A program made the position numbers and the translations under genes. The notes beneath the pieces are model-generated. The model had not been told where the DNA came from and made no database searches. It saw only the letters and a list, made by a program, of their open reading frames with translations. A stretch of DNA of 64,000 nt from JAHEGP01 sp963751595 (GTDB taxonomy: Bacteria > Pseudomonadota > Gammaproteobacteria > Pseudomonadales > JAHEGP01), in NCBI GenBank assembly GCA_963751595.1, contig CAVVVC010000009.1, positions 1 to 64,000 on the forward strand, given 5' to 3'. The number at the start of each line of letters is the position of its first letter. Within the stretch, counting starts at the first letter, position 1. Shown piece after piece: positions 11,551 to 19,846 of the stretch.

Positions 11551-13920
11551 CTACTGCACCGTGAACTCGCGATAGCCGATTACCTGATCGTCTTCGTTGA
11601 GCATCTGCACCGCATAGTTGCCAGGTTCGGTGATGGTTTTGAAGCTGAATGTGCGAAACCCGCGTCCGGTGTTGGTCTGTACCCGCGTCTTGCGGGTGAA
11701 CAGCAAACTGCCATCTTCGTGCAGCCAATTGACGGTGAGCTCCGCCGCCTTGGGCGCATTAACCGTGGCCATCAAAAACACCCGTCCAAGGGGGAAGGTG
11801 TCTGTGACATCGAGGGGCACAAGGCGCTTTACATCTTTGCAGGTGACGAAATTCTCATCCTGTTTGATCGACGCGGAGCGCTCCAGGGCCGACTCGATGG
11901 CCTGAATACGGGAGTCGGCACGCAGTTTCGCGGCCTCTTCCCGCGGTTGTGCCAGAAAGTCCCGCCACGCCCTTAACTGGCGTTGCAGGGTCATCCCCGG
12001 GTCAGCCGCCAGCTTCGCCTCCAACTCGGCAAACGCATCGTCGGGAGGCGTATGCTCCGGACCAGATTCGGTGGGTTGTGCCGAAGACGGCGGGGTGACC
12101 ATCGGTGAATCCTCAGCTGGAACCAACTTCTCTGCCGCCGGGCTGACCGACACTTTATCAGCTGCCACCGCCGACTCCTCAGCTGCCGCGGCCATTTCCT
12201 CAGCACTGACATCCGCGGTGGTATCAACCGCACTGGAATGCGATGGCGGCGGCTGTACTGTCGAAGTCAAGTGGGGGAGACGATCGAGCTGTTCGCCGCG
12301 CAGTTGTTCCTGCTGGACTTCCTCGTTCATTACCAGTTGCTCAGTAACATTATCCAGCGTAAACGCAATCTCTTCATTCTCCTGGCTCAGCTCACTGATT
12401 ACGTTAGTTTTCACCTCATTTTGCTGGCTCAGGTCACTGATTTTATAGTGAGCAACCCCGATGACGGCTGCCAGAGGTAGCGCAACCGCCGCTCCAAGGG
12501 AGAGTACTTTGCGCCGTGTGGCTGCTTTTTCACTCTGGTGCAGGTAATCGATTGCCAGATCGTATCCCGGGTGATAGCGATTTGCCCAGGCCGCGTTGGG
12601 GGCCGCCTGGCTGCGCCAGCGTCGGGCAATATCCAGCTCCGGATTGCGCCGCAGTCCCATTTCTCCCTGTTGGTGAAGCTCGGCGTCCTCGGCCAGTCGA
12701 CAGTAGATGCGTGCCGACAACGACTCCTGGGCAAGCCAGTCATTCAGCCGTTTCCAGATTCGAATCAGGCTCTCATGGGAGATGTCAACTATCGTGTCGT
12801 CCTCAAGCTCCACTTCCTGCGGTGGCATCAGGAAGGAGCGCCCACTCAGGCGAAAGGCATCGATCACGGGTATGACCTTTGCGGCGTCACTCCCCGCGGT
12901 GCCGCACAAATCGGCCATTGTTGTCGGGTAGCGCATTTCGCGCTGGTCAGGCCCCATGCCGGTGAGGCGCTTGAACACCTTTTCCGCGATGCGGCGCTGT
13001 TGATCGTCAGCTAGGCCAAGGTAGATCTCGTCGGCATGGCGTGACAGCGCATTGGCCATGGTGCCAGTCGCTTCGTAGTGGGGCAGGTCGATCGGCTGCT
13101 GCGGATCGCCCTCGGCTGCCCAGATTTCCCAGGTGCGCATCATGGCATGCTGCATGATCGGCAGCTGGTCGGGGTTTTCACCGACATCGTTGAGCAGGCG
13201 CTGCATCAGCGTACTGGTGATTTTCGCTCCGGCTACCGCTACCGGCCCGGCAATGGCCTGGCGGCGCTGATCGCGGTTCATGCGCGGGATCAGGTACTGG
13301 CCCTCATTCATGGCCTCGGGCAGGTCCCGGAAGCGGGTGCACTCACCCAGGTACTCGGAGCGCATGGTAAGTATCACGTAGATCGGCAGGTCGTTTTGCC
13401 GGGTCGCGGCCAACAGCAACTTGACGAACGCCTTGGCTTCGTCCGCGTCGTCTCCCGCGATGCGCTGGGTCCGAAACAGTTCCTCAAACTGGTCCACCAG
13501 AACCAGGAGTTTCTCGCCCTCTGCCAGCCGCGCCTGCCGGGTCCACTCCACCAGGCCGTAGGCCCCGCGACGGAGGGCGGCTTCGGTAATCGCCAACTGC
13601 AGTTCTGCATCGGCAGGCGATGAATCCTGGGTTTCTACGAGTGCGCGGGCAAGGGCGGCAATAGGTGCATCCCCGGGCCGAAATATCGCCGTTCGCCAGC
13701 GGGATCCGGCCGAAGCCATGCCGCCACCGTAAAGGTCGGGGAGCATTCCCGCTCGAACCAGCGATGACTTACCGCTGCCGGAGGTGCCGATGACGGCAAT
13801 GAAGCGGCGCTGGCGAAGTTTGCGCAGCAAGTCATCACTGGCGCTTTCGCGGCCAAAAAAGAGATGGCTCTCATCGGCTTCGAAGGGCCTGAGACCGGGG
13901 AAGGGGTTCTCCATACTCAT
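11551..13920 (-). CDS. nSTAND NTPase with TM, coiled coil and C-terminal DUF2914
   Basis: 789 aa. The N-terminus has the nSTAND1 signature NPFPGLRPFEADESHLFFGRE, then Walker A GTSGSGKSS (45-53), Walker B LLVLVDQFEEL (138-148) and an arginine-finger-like LTMRSEYL. A helical/winged-helix part follows to about 460, including DISHESLIRIWKRL. One membrane helix lies at about 472-490. It is followed by a heptad-like segment (494-545), a Pro/Ala/Glu-rich linker (550-630), and at 690-789 a beta-rich domain that looks like DUF2914 (TCKDVKRLVP..., RTFSFKT..., GNYAVQML). STAND ATPases are switches that oligomerise on sensing. The single TM would put the DUF2914 part in the periplasm. The start overlaps the TIR gene stop by 4 bp (ATGA), so translation is coupled. 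Confidence 0.85.
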   Translation of the reverse strand: MSMENPFPGLRPFEADESHLFFGRESASDDLLRKLRQRRFIAVIGTSGSGKSSLVRAGMLPDLYGGGMASAGSRWRTAIFRPGDAPIAALARALVETQDSSPADAELQLAITEAALRRGAYGLVEWTRQARLAEGEKLLVLVDQFEELFRTQRIAGDDADEAKAFVKLLLAATRQNDLPIYVILTMRSEYLGECTRFRDLPEAMNEGQYLIPRMNRDQRRQAIAGPVAVAGAKITSTLMQRLLNDVGENPDQLPIMQHAMMRTWEIWAAEGDPQQPIDLPHYEATGTMANALSRHADEIYLGLADDQQRRIAEKVFKRLTGMGPDQREMRYPTTMADLCGTAGSDAAKVIPVIDAFRLSGRSFLMPPQEVELEDDTIVDISHESLIRIWKRLNDWLAQESLSARIYCRLAEDAELHQQGEMGLRRNPELDIARRWRSQAAPNAAWANRYHPGYDLAIDYLHQSEKAATRRKVLSLGAAVALPLAAVIGVAHYKISDLSQQNEVKTNVISELSQENEEIAFTLDNVTEQLVMNEEVQQEQLRGEQLDRLPHLTSTVQPPPSHSSAVDTTADVSAEEMAAAAEESAVAADKVSVSPAAEKLVPAEDSPMVTPPSSAQPTESGPEHTPPDDAFAELEAKLAADPGMTLQRQLRAWRDFLAQPREEAAKLRADSRIQAIESALERSASIKQDENFVTCKDVKRLVPLDVTDTFPLGRVFLMATVNAPKAAELTVNWLHEDGSLLFTRKTRVQTNTGRGFRTFSFKTITEPGNYAVQMLNEDDQVIGYREFTVQ

Positions 13921-15449
13921 GTTTCTGAGTCACCCCGGCTTGCTTTAACGGCATCCACAAGGGGCGCCACCTGTTGCGGATCAAAATCAGCGTCGATATT
14001 GATGACCAGGGAATCGCGGTTGCGAAAACGCTGTTTCCAGGAGGCACCCGGGGGTGCTATGCAGACCGCGTTCACCAGTCGCGACTTGCCCTCCCGGTAG
14101 CCGGCAAGCTTGCGCAGGTCGCGCAGTTTCGAGCTTAGCCACAGGTCGGTCGCCTGGCCGCAGTAAAATACACTGGCGTCACAGCTTGCCAGTTTATCCA
14201 TGTGGTCTTCGCGAATTTCGCTCTCGTCGCCCTCGAAAACCGGGTACATCAGATCAAATCCCTGGTCGTACAGATAGTCGGCCAGAGGCTGAGTGGCGTC
14301 GAAGTCGCACTGGTCGCAAATCAGGTAAGCCGTTAGCGGTTCGGCGTCGGACTGCTGGGCTTCCACACTGTCGCTTGACGGCTTGCTGCGGGTGTTTTTC
14401 TGCTCTTCCTCGAGCTGCAATTGGCGGAGGCGATCGTTGATCACGTTTTTCAGCTCTTCTACCCCGGACTTCAGCAGGTCTGCTCCCTGTTGCGCCTCGG
14501 GGTTCACCTCCAGTACTTCGATCAGCTTGCCGCGACCTTCCTTGTTGTTTCCGCCCTCGTCGGGCCTTATCCAGATGATTCGACGTAGTCCGCGCTCGGC
14601 GCTGAATTGGGCGGCGACATCATTTTGCAGGCGAACTGCCGAGCGGCGCTCATCCTCGGGAACCATGCCCGGCTTAGCGCCAATCAGGTGGATCGACAGG
14701 GCGCTGCGCTCGAGGTGAGCTGACACCGCCTCGCGAAAACCCTCACCATTGAGTGGCAGGGGCTCGTCGGGTAACACCGTGTAACCCTGCTGTCGTAATT
14801 CAGTTTTGATGCGATCGCGCTCGTCGCGCAGGTCCGAGGTCGTCTCTGCGAGGTAGACAGTAGTGAGCGGTGTGGTCTGCTCCTGAAGTGCATCCGAGTG
14901 CAGTTTGGTGAGAAGGTCAGTAATTTCGTAGGCTGTGTCGTAGAGTTTGGCGATATAGTTCTGCTGCGCTTCAGGCCCCAGCTCCTTCCTGAACTCCACC
15001 GGCTTCCCGGAGTTGGGGTCGATCCGGAAAAACTCGTAACCCAGCAGTTCGCCCAGCGGGGTTGGTTGTTGCTCCCGGGGTATGTGGGTCTTGACCACCT
15101 TGAAAATGCGGCTCTTGTCGGCCACCCGCAGGCCGCCACTGTTTTGCGCACCCTTGTAGAAGCAGGTGAGTTCGCGCAGGCACCATTCCGACTTCAGATA
15201 GCGGGGTGACACGATCGAGACCAGCACCGCTGTACGGGGCAGAGCCTCCTCCAGCGTGTCAGCGAAAAAATCGTTGCCCTGCAGTTTGGGATCGCGCCAG
15301 ATCTGGATATCGTCACCCGATATCTGTCTGACCAATGCCTCCAGCGTCTGGTGAAACTCGCTTACCCATCCCTTGTCACCTTCCATCAGCGGAAGGTCAT
15401 CATCGTGGGCGTAACTGATAAAGATATCCTGCTCGAATGCGTCGGACAT
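13917..15449 (-). CDS. TIR-domain protein with further TIR-like domains
   Basis: 510 aa from the ATG at 15449, which has GGAG 6 nt upstream; an upstream in-frame start at 15536 lacks this. Residues 8-150 are a TIR domain: DIFISYAHDDD, IQIWRDPKLQGNDFF, and SPRYLKSEWCLREL with the candidate NADase Glu93. Residues about 197-300 begin VYLAETTSDLRDERDRIK and resemble the DUF4062/TIR-like fold. Residues about 373-500 (AYLICDQCDFDATQPLADYL...CDASVFYCGQATDLW) form a third TIR-like unit. TIR domains cleave NAD+ or signal through assembly. It is the first gene of a two-gene operon with the nSTAND ATPase, suggesting the ATPase controls TIR activity or the reverse. No membrane segment is seen. Confidence 0.85.
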   Translation of the reverse strand: MSDAFEQDIFISYAHDDDLPLMEGDKGWVSEFHQTLEALVRQISGDDIQIWRDPKLQGNDFFADTLEEALPRTAVLVSIVSPRYLKSEWCLRELTCFYKGAQNSGGLRVADKSRIFKVVKTHIPREQQPTPLGELLGYEFFRIDPNSGKPVEFRKELGPEAQQNYIAKLYDTAYEITDLLTKLHSDALQEQTTPLTTVYLAETTSDLRDERDRIKTELRQQGYTVLPDEPLPLNGEGFREAVSAHLERSALSIHLIGAKPGMVPEDERRSAVRLQNDVAAQFSAERGLRRIIWIRPDEGGNNKEGRGKLIEVLEVNPEAQQGADLLKSGVEELKNVINDRLRQLQLEEEQKNTRSKPSSDSVEAQQSDAEPLTAYLICDQCDFDATQPLADYLYDQGFDLMYPVFEGDESEIREDHMDKLASCDASVFYCGQATDLWLSSKLRDLRKLAGYREGKSRLVNAVCIAPPGASWKQRFRNRDSLVINIDADFDPQQVAPLVDAVKASRGDSET

Positions 15450-15768
15450 AATTACTCCAGATGGCATGCTGCGCGGCCGGGTCATCGCTGGCAAACCGGA
15501 GCTTTGAGGGACAACCGGATCGACCGTGGAGGCCAATTATTAGCATAAAAGCTAGTCAATAGAAATCATAAAAGCCCCGGGACCGCGAAATGCCGGGGCA
15601 AGGCAGGGCCGAGGGCAATGAGGGGCTTTGGGCAATGTCTGAACCTGGCGCGCAGCCACAGCTTTGTCTCTGCACTTTTTTATTTGCCCCGCAATGGATG
15701 CTATAGTGCGCGCCGTTACGCGCTTGTGTGACCTGGAAGCTGGCAACGATGTCGGGAGTGGGTGATTT
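15450..15768. other. Divergent intergenic region, TIR gene / glycosyltransferase
   Basis: About 320 bp with no convincing gene. A TATAGT hexamer at about 15701-15706 could be a -10 for the plus-strand glycosyltransferase, but no good -35 at 16-18 bp spacing is seen. This is the boundary between the conflict island and the polysaccharide locus. Confidence 0.4.
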
Positions 15769-16761
15769 TTGAACCAGTATTTGCATGATTGCTACAGCGG
15801 ATTGCGGGCATTGTTAGGTCGGCCGAGGCTATCCCTGGTGGTGATCGTCTACAAAATGCCGCGACAGGCCAGGAATACGCTGTACTCCCTGAGCACGGCC
15901 TATCAACAGGGCGCTGATGCTCGGGATTACGAAGTGATCGTCATCGAGAACGAATCCGACCGTATGCTTGGGGAGGACGGGATCGAAGGGCTGGCCGGCA
16001 ACTTCCGCTATTACCGACGCCAGGAAACCCGCCCAACGCCTGTGTATGCAGTGGATTTTGGCGCGCAACAGGCTCGGGGCGGGCTTATCGGTTTGATGAT
16101 AGACGGTGCCCGCATGGCGACACCCACCATGGTCAAAACGGTATTGGAGGCGAGCCGGGTGAGCGCCAATGCCGTGGTCGCTGTGCCGGGGTATCACCTC
16201 GGGCACACCGTTCAACAGGAGGCCATGAACTCGGGCTATAACGAAGAGGTCGAGCGAGCATTGCTCGACAGCATCGACTGGAAAAACAACGGCCATCGCC
16301 TGTTTGAAATCGGCTGTTTCAGTGCCACCAGCCAACCGGGTTTTTTTCGCCCGATTGCCGAGAGCAACTGCCTGGTGATTCCCCGCCGCCTGTGGAACAA
16401 AGTGGGCGGCATCGACATGGGCTTCACCACCGCCGGGGGTGGCCTGGCAAACCTTGATTTGTACAAGCGAGTCTGCGAGCTCGAGGAAACCGAGCTGTTC
16501 ATCACCGCCGGCGAGGGCACCTTTCACCAGTTTCACGGTGGTGTTACCACGGGGCAGAAAAAAGAAATCCGCGACAAGTCCATGGCTGAGCACTTCGAGC
16601 AATACCAACAACTGCGCGGCAGAAAATTCAGCCCCCCTCAGAAGCAGGCGACCATCTATGGCAAGATATCACCCAGCGCCATGGCCTACATGGAGCACTC
16701 CGTCGCCATGGCGATGAAACAGCTCAACCAGGGTAAAAAGCCCGCTCCATCGCAGTCCTAG
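15769..16761 (+). CDS. GT2-family glycosyltransferase
   Basis: 330 aa, starting at TTG with a GGGAG-like site about 12 nt upstream. The N-terminal half has the GT-A pattern: SLVVIVYKMPRQARNTLYSLS, YEVIVIENES, FRYYRRQETRPTPVYAVDFGA. Where a DXD metal motif is expected there is GLMIDGARM. The second half carries SNCLVIPRRLWNKVGG and EGTFHQFHGGVTTG. A homologue of the same layout lies at 23902-24903. It probably transfers a sugar onto a lipid- or protein-linked acceptor in surface-glycan assembly. Its stop shares the palindrome CTAG with the stop of the convergent methyltransferase gene. Confidence 0.8.
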   Translation: MNQYLHDCYSGLRALLGRPRLSLVVIVYKMPRQARNTLYSLSTAYQQGADARDYEVIVIENESDRMLGEDGIEGLAGNFRYYRRQETRPTPVYAVDFGAQQARGGLIGLMIDGARMATPTMVKTVLEASRVSANAVVAVPGYHLGHTVQQEAMNSGYNEEVERALLDSIDWKNNGHRLFEIGCFSATSQPGFFRPIAESNCLVIPRRLWNKVGGIDMGFTTAGGGLANLDLYKRVCELEETELFITAGEGTFHQFHGGVTTGQKKEIRDKSMAEHFEQYQQLRGRKFSPPQKQATIYGKISPSAMAYMEHSVAMAMKQLNQGKKPAPSQS

Positions 16762-17372
16762 TTTTGCTCATCTCCCGAGGCCGCTCTGCGCGCGTCTTCA
16801 GCCATAACTTCCAGCACCTTGTTCTGGCGTTTACGCCACTTTTCGTAGCGTGGCATAAACGTCGCCAGGTCCGGTTCGGCACCCTTGAACGCTATGCCCA
16901 CGACGGTCTCGGGATGATCGGCTTCCAGGCCAAACTCGCCGACGAAGACATGGTCGAAGATATTCATCAGCGAGCGGAATCCTTCGGGGGTAAAGCGCCA
17001 GTAGTCGTTGGGATAGGCGTGAATCGGAAAGTTCATCACCGAGGTGAGCAATGCCACCCCATCCGGTTTGAGAATGCGGTGAATCTCCTGGATGGCGCGG
17101 CGCGGGTATTCCACATGCTCGAAGGTATCGCAGGAAATCACCGTGCCGATCGAGGCGTCGGGGAGATCAATAGCGTGGAGGTCGAGAATGCGATCCACGC
17201 CTTTACCCGGGCGCATGTCGGCACCTAGATACTCCCTGCCGACAAACAGCTCGCGCAGGTCGGCGATGTCTTCCTGGCCCTCGGCCTGCCAGGCACCAAA
17301 TTCGCAAATGGGATCCCCAAGCACCAGGGTCTGGCTCGCTAATTCCACGAATCCCCTGATCGACTTTCTCAT
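16758..17372 (-). CDS. Class I SAM-dependent methyltransferase
   Basis: 204 aa; GAGGG precedes the ATG. Motif I is degenerate (PICEFGAWQAEGQ), followed by EYLGADMRPGKGVD, VISCDTFEHVEYPRRAIQEIHRILKPDG and then LLTSVMNFPIHAYPNDYWRFTPEGF, the pattern of methyltransferase family 11 enzymes. It likely methylates a sugar hydroxyl or a glycan terminus. It overlaps the glycosyltransferase stop by 4 bp, tail to tail, so the two are neighbours but not one transcript. Confidence 0.82.
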   Translation of the reverse strand: MRKSIRGFVELASQTLVLGDPICEFGAWQAEGQEDIADLRELFVGREYLGADMRPGKGVDRILDLHAIDLPDASIGTVISCDTFEHVEYPRRAIQEIHRILKPDGVALLTSVMNFPIHAYPNDYWRFTPEGFRSLMNIFDHVFVGEFGLEADHPETVVGIAFKGAEPDLATFMPRYEKWRKRQNKVLEVMAEDARRAASGDEQN

Positions 17373-17504
17373 TGATTGCCCTCGATGTCGTTATTGGCTG
17401 GCACAGTCGCAGGAACGAATCTTCCCCCGTGATCCCCGCCCGCTTGCGGCGCCATAGTAGCGCGTTGGCCACTGCGCTGCGAGCTGTTGTGCAGGCACTG
17501 CGGG

Positions 17505-18581
17505 TTAAGCCTGGTTCGATCGATAGCTGAAACGGAGTCGCATTCGGTTGAATGGGCGTTCTACCAGGCGCCATGAAAACTCGGTCAGCACAAAACTCAG
17601 CACGATGGCGATGGCGATGACCAGTCCGGTAGCCAGCCCCGGGCGCAGGTTATCGCACCATAAAAACGCCGGGAAGTGCCAGAGGTATAATCCGTAGGAG
17701 CGCCGCCCGAGGTACTCCAGCCAGGCTTGGTTGAGGACACCGCCCCGGGTATTTCCTCTGGCAGGGTTGCAGTTAAACACAAGGCCGCAGCCCAGCAGGG
17801 CCACCGTGCTCGCTCCCCAGGTGTAGTAGGCTCCCTGGGTCTCATCCATCAGCAGGCTCATGGCGACTAGAAGAAACAACAGGACCGAGCCGGCAAACCC
17901 GCCGATAAACCATTTTGCGAGGGGCTTTAGCTGCCATAAAAATGCGCAAAGAGCACCCAGGAGCAGGGTATCGAGGCGCATATCGGTGCGCAAATAAAGC
18001 AGTAGCCAGTTGCCGGTCTCATGCCAAAGGCGATTGCGGTGTATCGCTACGGCAAGCACGGTGAGGAGCAATACCGGGATTGTGATTCGCCAGCGTAACA
18101 GCAACAGCAGGCAAAGCGGCCACACCATATAGTATTGCTCTTCGACCGACAGCGACCAGAGATGGCCGAATTGGGGCACGACATCAAGGCTGAAATACAC
18201 TTTCCAGTTGAGGTAGTAGAACAAGGTCGCCCATACCGAGGGCATCACCTGGGCCAGTTGGCCACTGAACGTGGCAAAGGCGATCTGAATCAGCAAAAAA
18301 AACAGTAGAGCGGGAATCAGGCGCAGGGCCCGGCGTGCGTAGAAGTGCGGCACATTGATGTGCCGGTTGGTTTCGTACTCATCCAGCGCCAGCAAAGTGA
18401 TCAGAAAACCACTGATGACAAAAAACAAATCGACACCGATAAAACCGCCGCTGAAAGTGCGCACCATACTCTCGGCGGGGGCGTAGACCTCAACCAGGTG
18501 ATGGCACATCACCAGTGCCACCGCAATTCCCCGGAGACCGTCCAGACCAGCAATTCGAATTGTGTTATTGTTCGGCGCCAT
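17505..18581 (-). CDS. Acyltransferase 3 family membrane protein (OafA-like)
   Basis: 358 aa, ATG start. GLDGLRGIAVALVMCHHLVEVY at the N-terminus contains the conserved acceptor-site His. FFVISGFLITLLALDEYETNR, YARRALRLIPALLFF and LWSLSVEEQYYMVWPL follow, with about ten membrane helices over the full length. These enzymes pass acetyl or other acyl groups across the inner membrane to O-antigen or other glycans. No SGNH domain is fused at the C-terminus. It is upstream of the methyltransferase on the same strand (132 bp) and divergent from a second acyltransferase. Confidence 0.88.
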   Translation of the reverse strand: MAPNNNTIRIAGLDGLRGIAVALVMCHHLVEVYAPAESMVRTFSGGFIGVDLFFVISGFLITLLALDEYETNRHINVPHFYARRALRLIPALLFFLLIQIAFATFSGQLAQVMPSVWATLFYYLNWKVYFSLDVVPQFGHLWSLSVEEQYYMVWPLCLLLLLRWRITIPVLLLTVLAVAIHRNRLWHETGNWLLLYLRTDMRLDTLLLGALCAFLWQLKPLAKWFIGGFAGSVLLFLLVAMSLLMDETQGAYYTWGASTVALLGCGLVFNCNPARGNTRGGVLNQAWLEYLGRRSYGLYLWHFPAFLWCDNLRPGLATGLVIAIAIVLSFVLTEFSWRLVERPFNRMRLRFSYRSNQA

Positions 18582-18682
18582 AAAATCATGGGTTTTTCGA
18601 GGGCCGGCAGTGTATCACTGTTTACCGGGCGAGCGACTACAATTGGGCGTCATCGCGCCCGCCAGCGAATAAGGCCGGCAGT

Positions 18683-19831
18683 TTGGAGTTGATTAATCTC
18701 AAGGCCGGTGTTCGCCACGAATCCACCTACCTGCACCAGTTGGAGAGCCTGCGCGGCGTGGCCATTTTGTTGGTGTTCGCGTTCCACGTCTACGGCGTAA
18801 CTTTCGGCAAGACGGACCACCAACCCTCGCTAGCGTTGAGCTATATCACCGGCGGTAATACCGGGGTGACCCTTTTCTTCGTCCTCAGCGGTTTTCTCCT
18901 GAGCCTGCCCTGGCTGGAGCACCTCGCAGGCCGCCGTGCCGAGCCGCCGGGGATTATCAACTTTTACGTCGCCCGCACGCTGCGGATCGTGCCCCTGTAC
19001 CAACTCACGGTACTGTTCAGCGTATTGATGACCGGGGCCTTCGCCGTGGGCGCGAAGGCAGCTGCCTTCCTGTTCGTCGGCTTCGACATCTTCCCCTACA
19101 GCGTGGTGTGGTGGACCCTGGCTACCGAGGTGCAGTTTTATATTCTGTTGCCCCTGGCGTTCTGGGCGTGGAGCCACAACGGCCTGACCCGAGCGCTGTT
19201 GCTGGCGGCACTGCTGGGCTGGGCGGCTCTCTATACCTATCTGATGGTGCTGCAGAACCTGCCGGCGAGTGAGATCAGTTACTTTTACACCAAGTCACTG
19301 TTCGGTCGTTTGCCGGCGTTTCTCATCGGCATCGCCGCTGCTGTCCTTTACCTGAAAATGAAGCCTGCGGCGAGCCCTCGGGTCGCAGCCATACCAGTGC
19401 GTGCCGCGGCTAGCCTGACCTTCGCATTGCTGTTTGTGATTCTGGGTTTGTTATTGCAGGCGGTAACCGGCATGGGTGAGGGTGAAGCCGAGAAGAGCTG
19501 GCACCTGCATCATAGCTATGAGGCATTGCTGTGGGCCGGTATGGTGCTGTGCCTGGTGCTGGTGCAGCCCCTGGCTTCGGCATTGATTGTGAATCGACCC
19601 CTCGCGGTTGTGGGCAAGCTATCCTATTCGCTCTACCTGGTGCACGTGCCGATTCTGTTCTATCTCATCTACCCGGCCAAAAATGCGGCCGGGCCTGACG
19701 CCTACCTGCAGTCTGTCCAGGCCTGGTGGTTGCCGCTGCTGGCACTGGCCCTGTCGCTGGGCCTGTCGCTGTTGACCTACAAGACCATCGAGCTGCCTTT
19801 TTTGAATTTGAAAAAGCGCATTCCCTGGTAG
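18683..19831 (+). CDS. Acyltransferase 3 family membrane protein
   Basis: 382 aa from a TTG start without a clear Shine-Dalgarno; the true start may be slightly downstream. QLESLRGVAILLVFAFHVYG, GGNTGVTLFFVLSGFLLSLPWLEHLAGR, FYVARTLRIVPLY and TLATEVQFYILLPLAFWAW are the family hallmarks. Roughly ten TM helices follow, ending at a basic tail. It is predicted to O-acylate surface glycan. It is divergent from the related gene at 17505-18581 but the two are clearly different in sequence, so they probably modify different positions or sugars. Confidence 0.87.
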   Translation: MELINLKAGVRHESTYLHQLESLRGVAILLVFAFHVYGVTFGKTDHQPSLALSYITGGNTGVTLFFVLSGFLLSLPWLEHLAGRRAEPPGIINFYVARTLRIVPLYQLTVLFSVLMTGAFAVGAKAAAFLFVGFDIFPYSVVWWTLATEVQFYILLPLAFWAWSHNGLTRALLLAALLGWAALYTYLMVLQNLPASEISYFYTKSLFGRLPAFLIGIAAAVLYLKMKPAASPRVAAIPVRAAASLTFALLFVILGLLLQAVTGMGEGEAEKSWHLHHSYEALLWAGMVLCLVLVQPLASALIVNRPLAVVGKLSYSLYLVHVPILFYLIYPAKNAAGPDAYLQSVQAWWLPLLALALSLGLSLLTYKTIELPFLNLKKRIPW

Positions 19832-19846
19832 GCGCCAGCAAGGGCC

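Noticed and set aside
6535..15449. CBASS or Thoeris as an exact match for the island
   Set aside because: No CD-NTase, Cap2/Cap3 or ThsA-type SIR2 protein is present, although patatin and TIR families occur in those systems.
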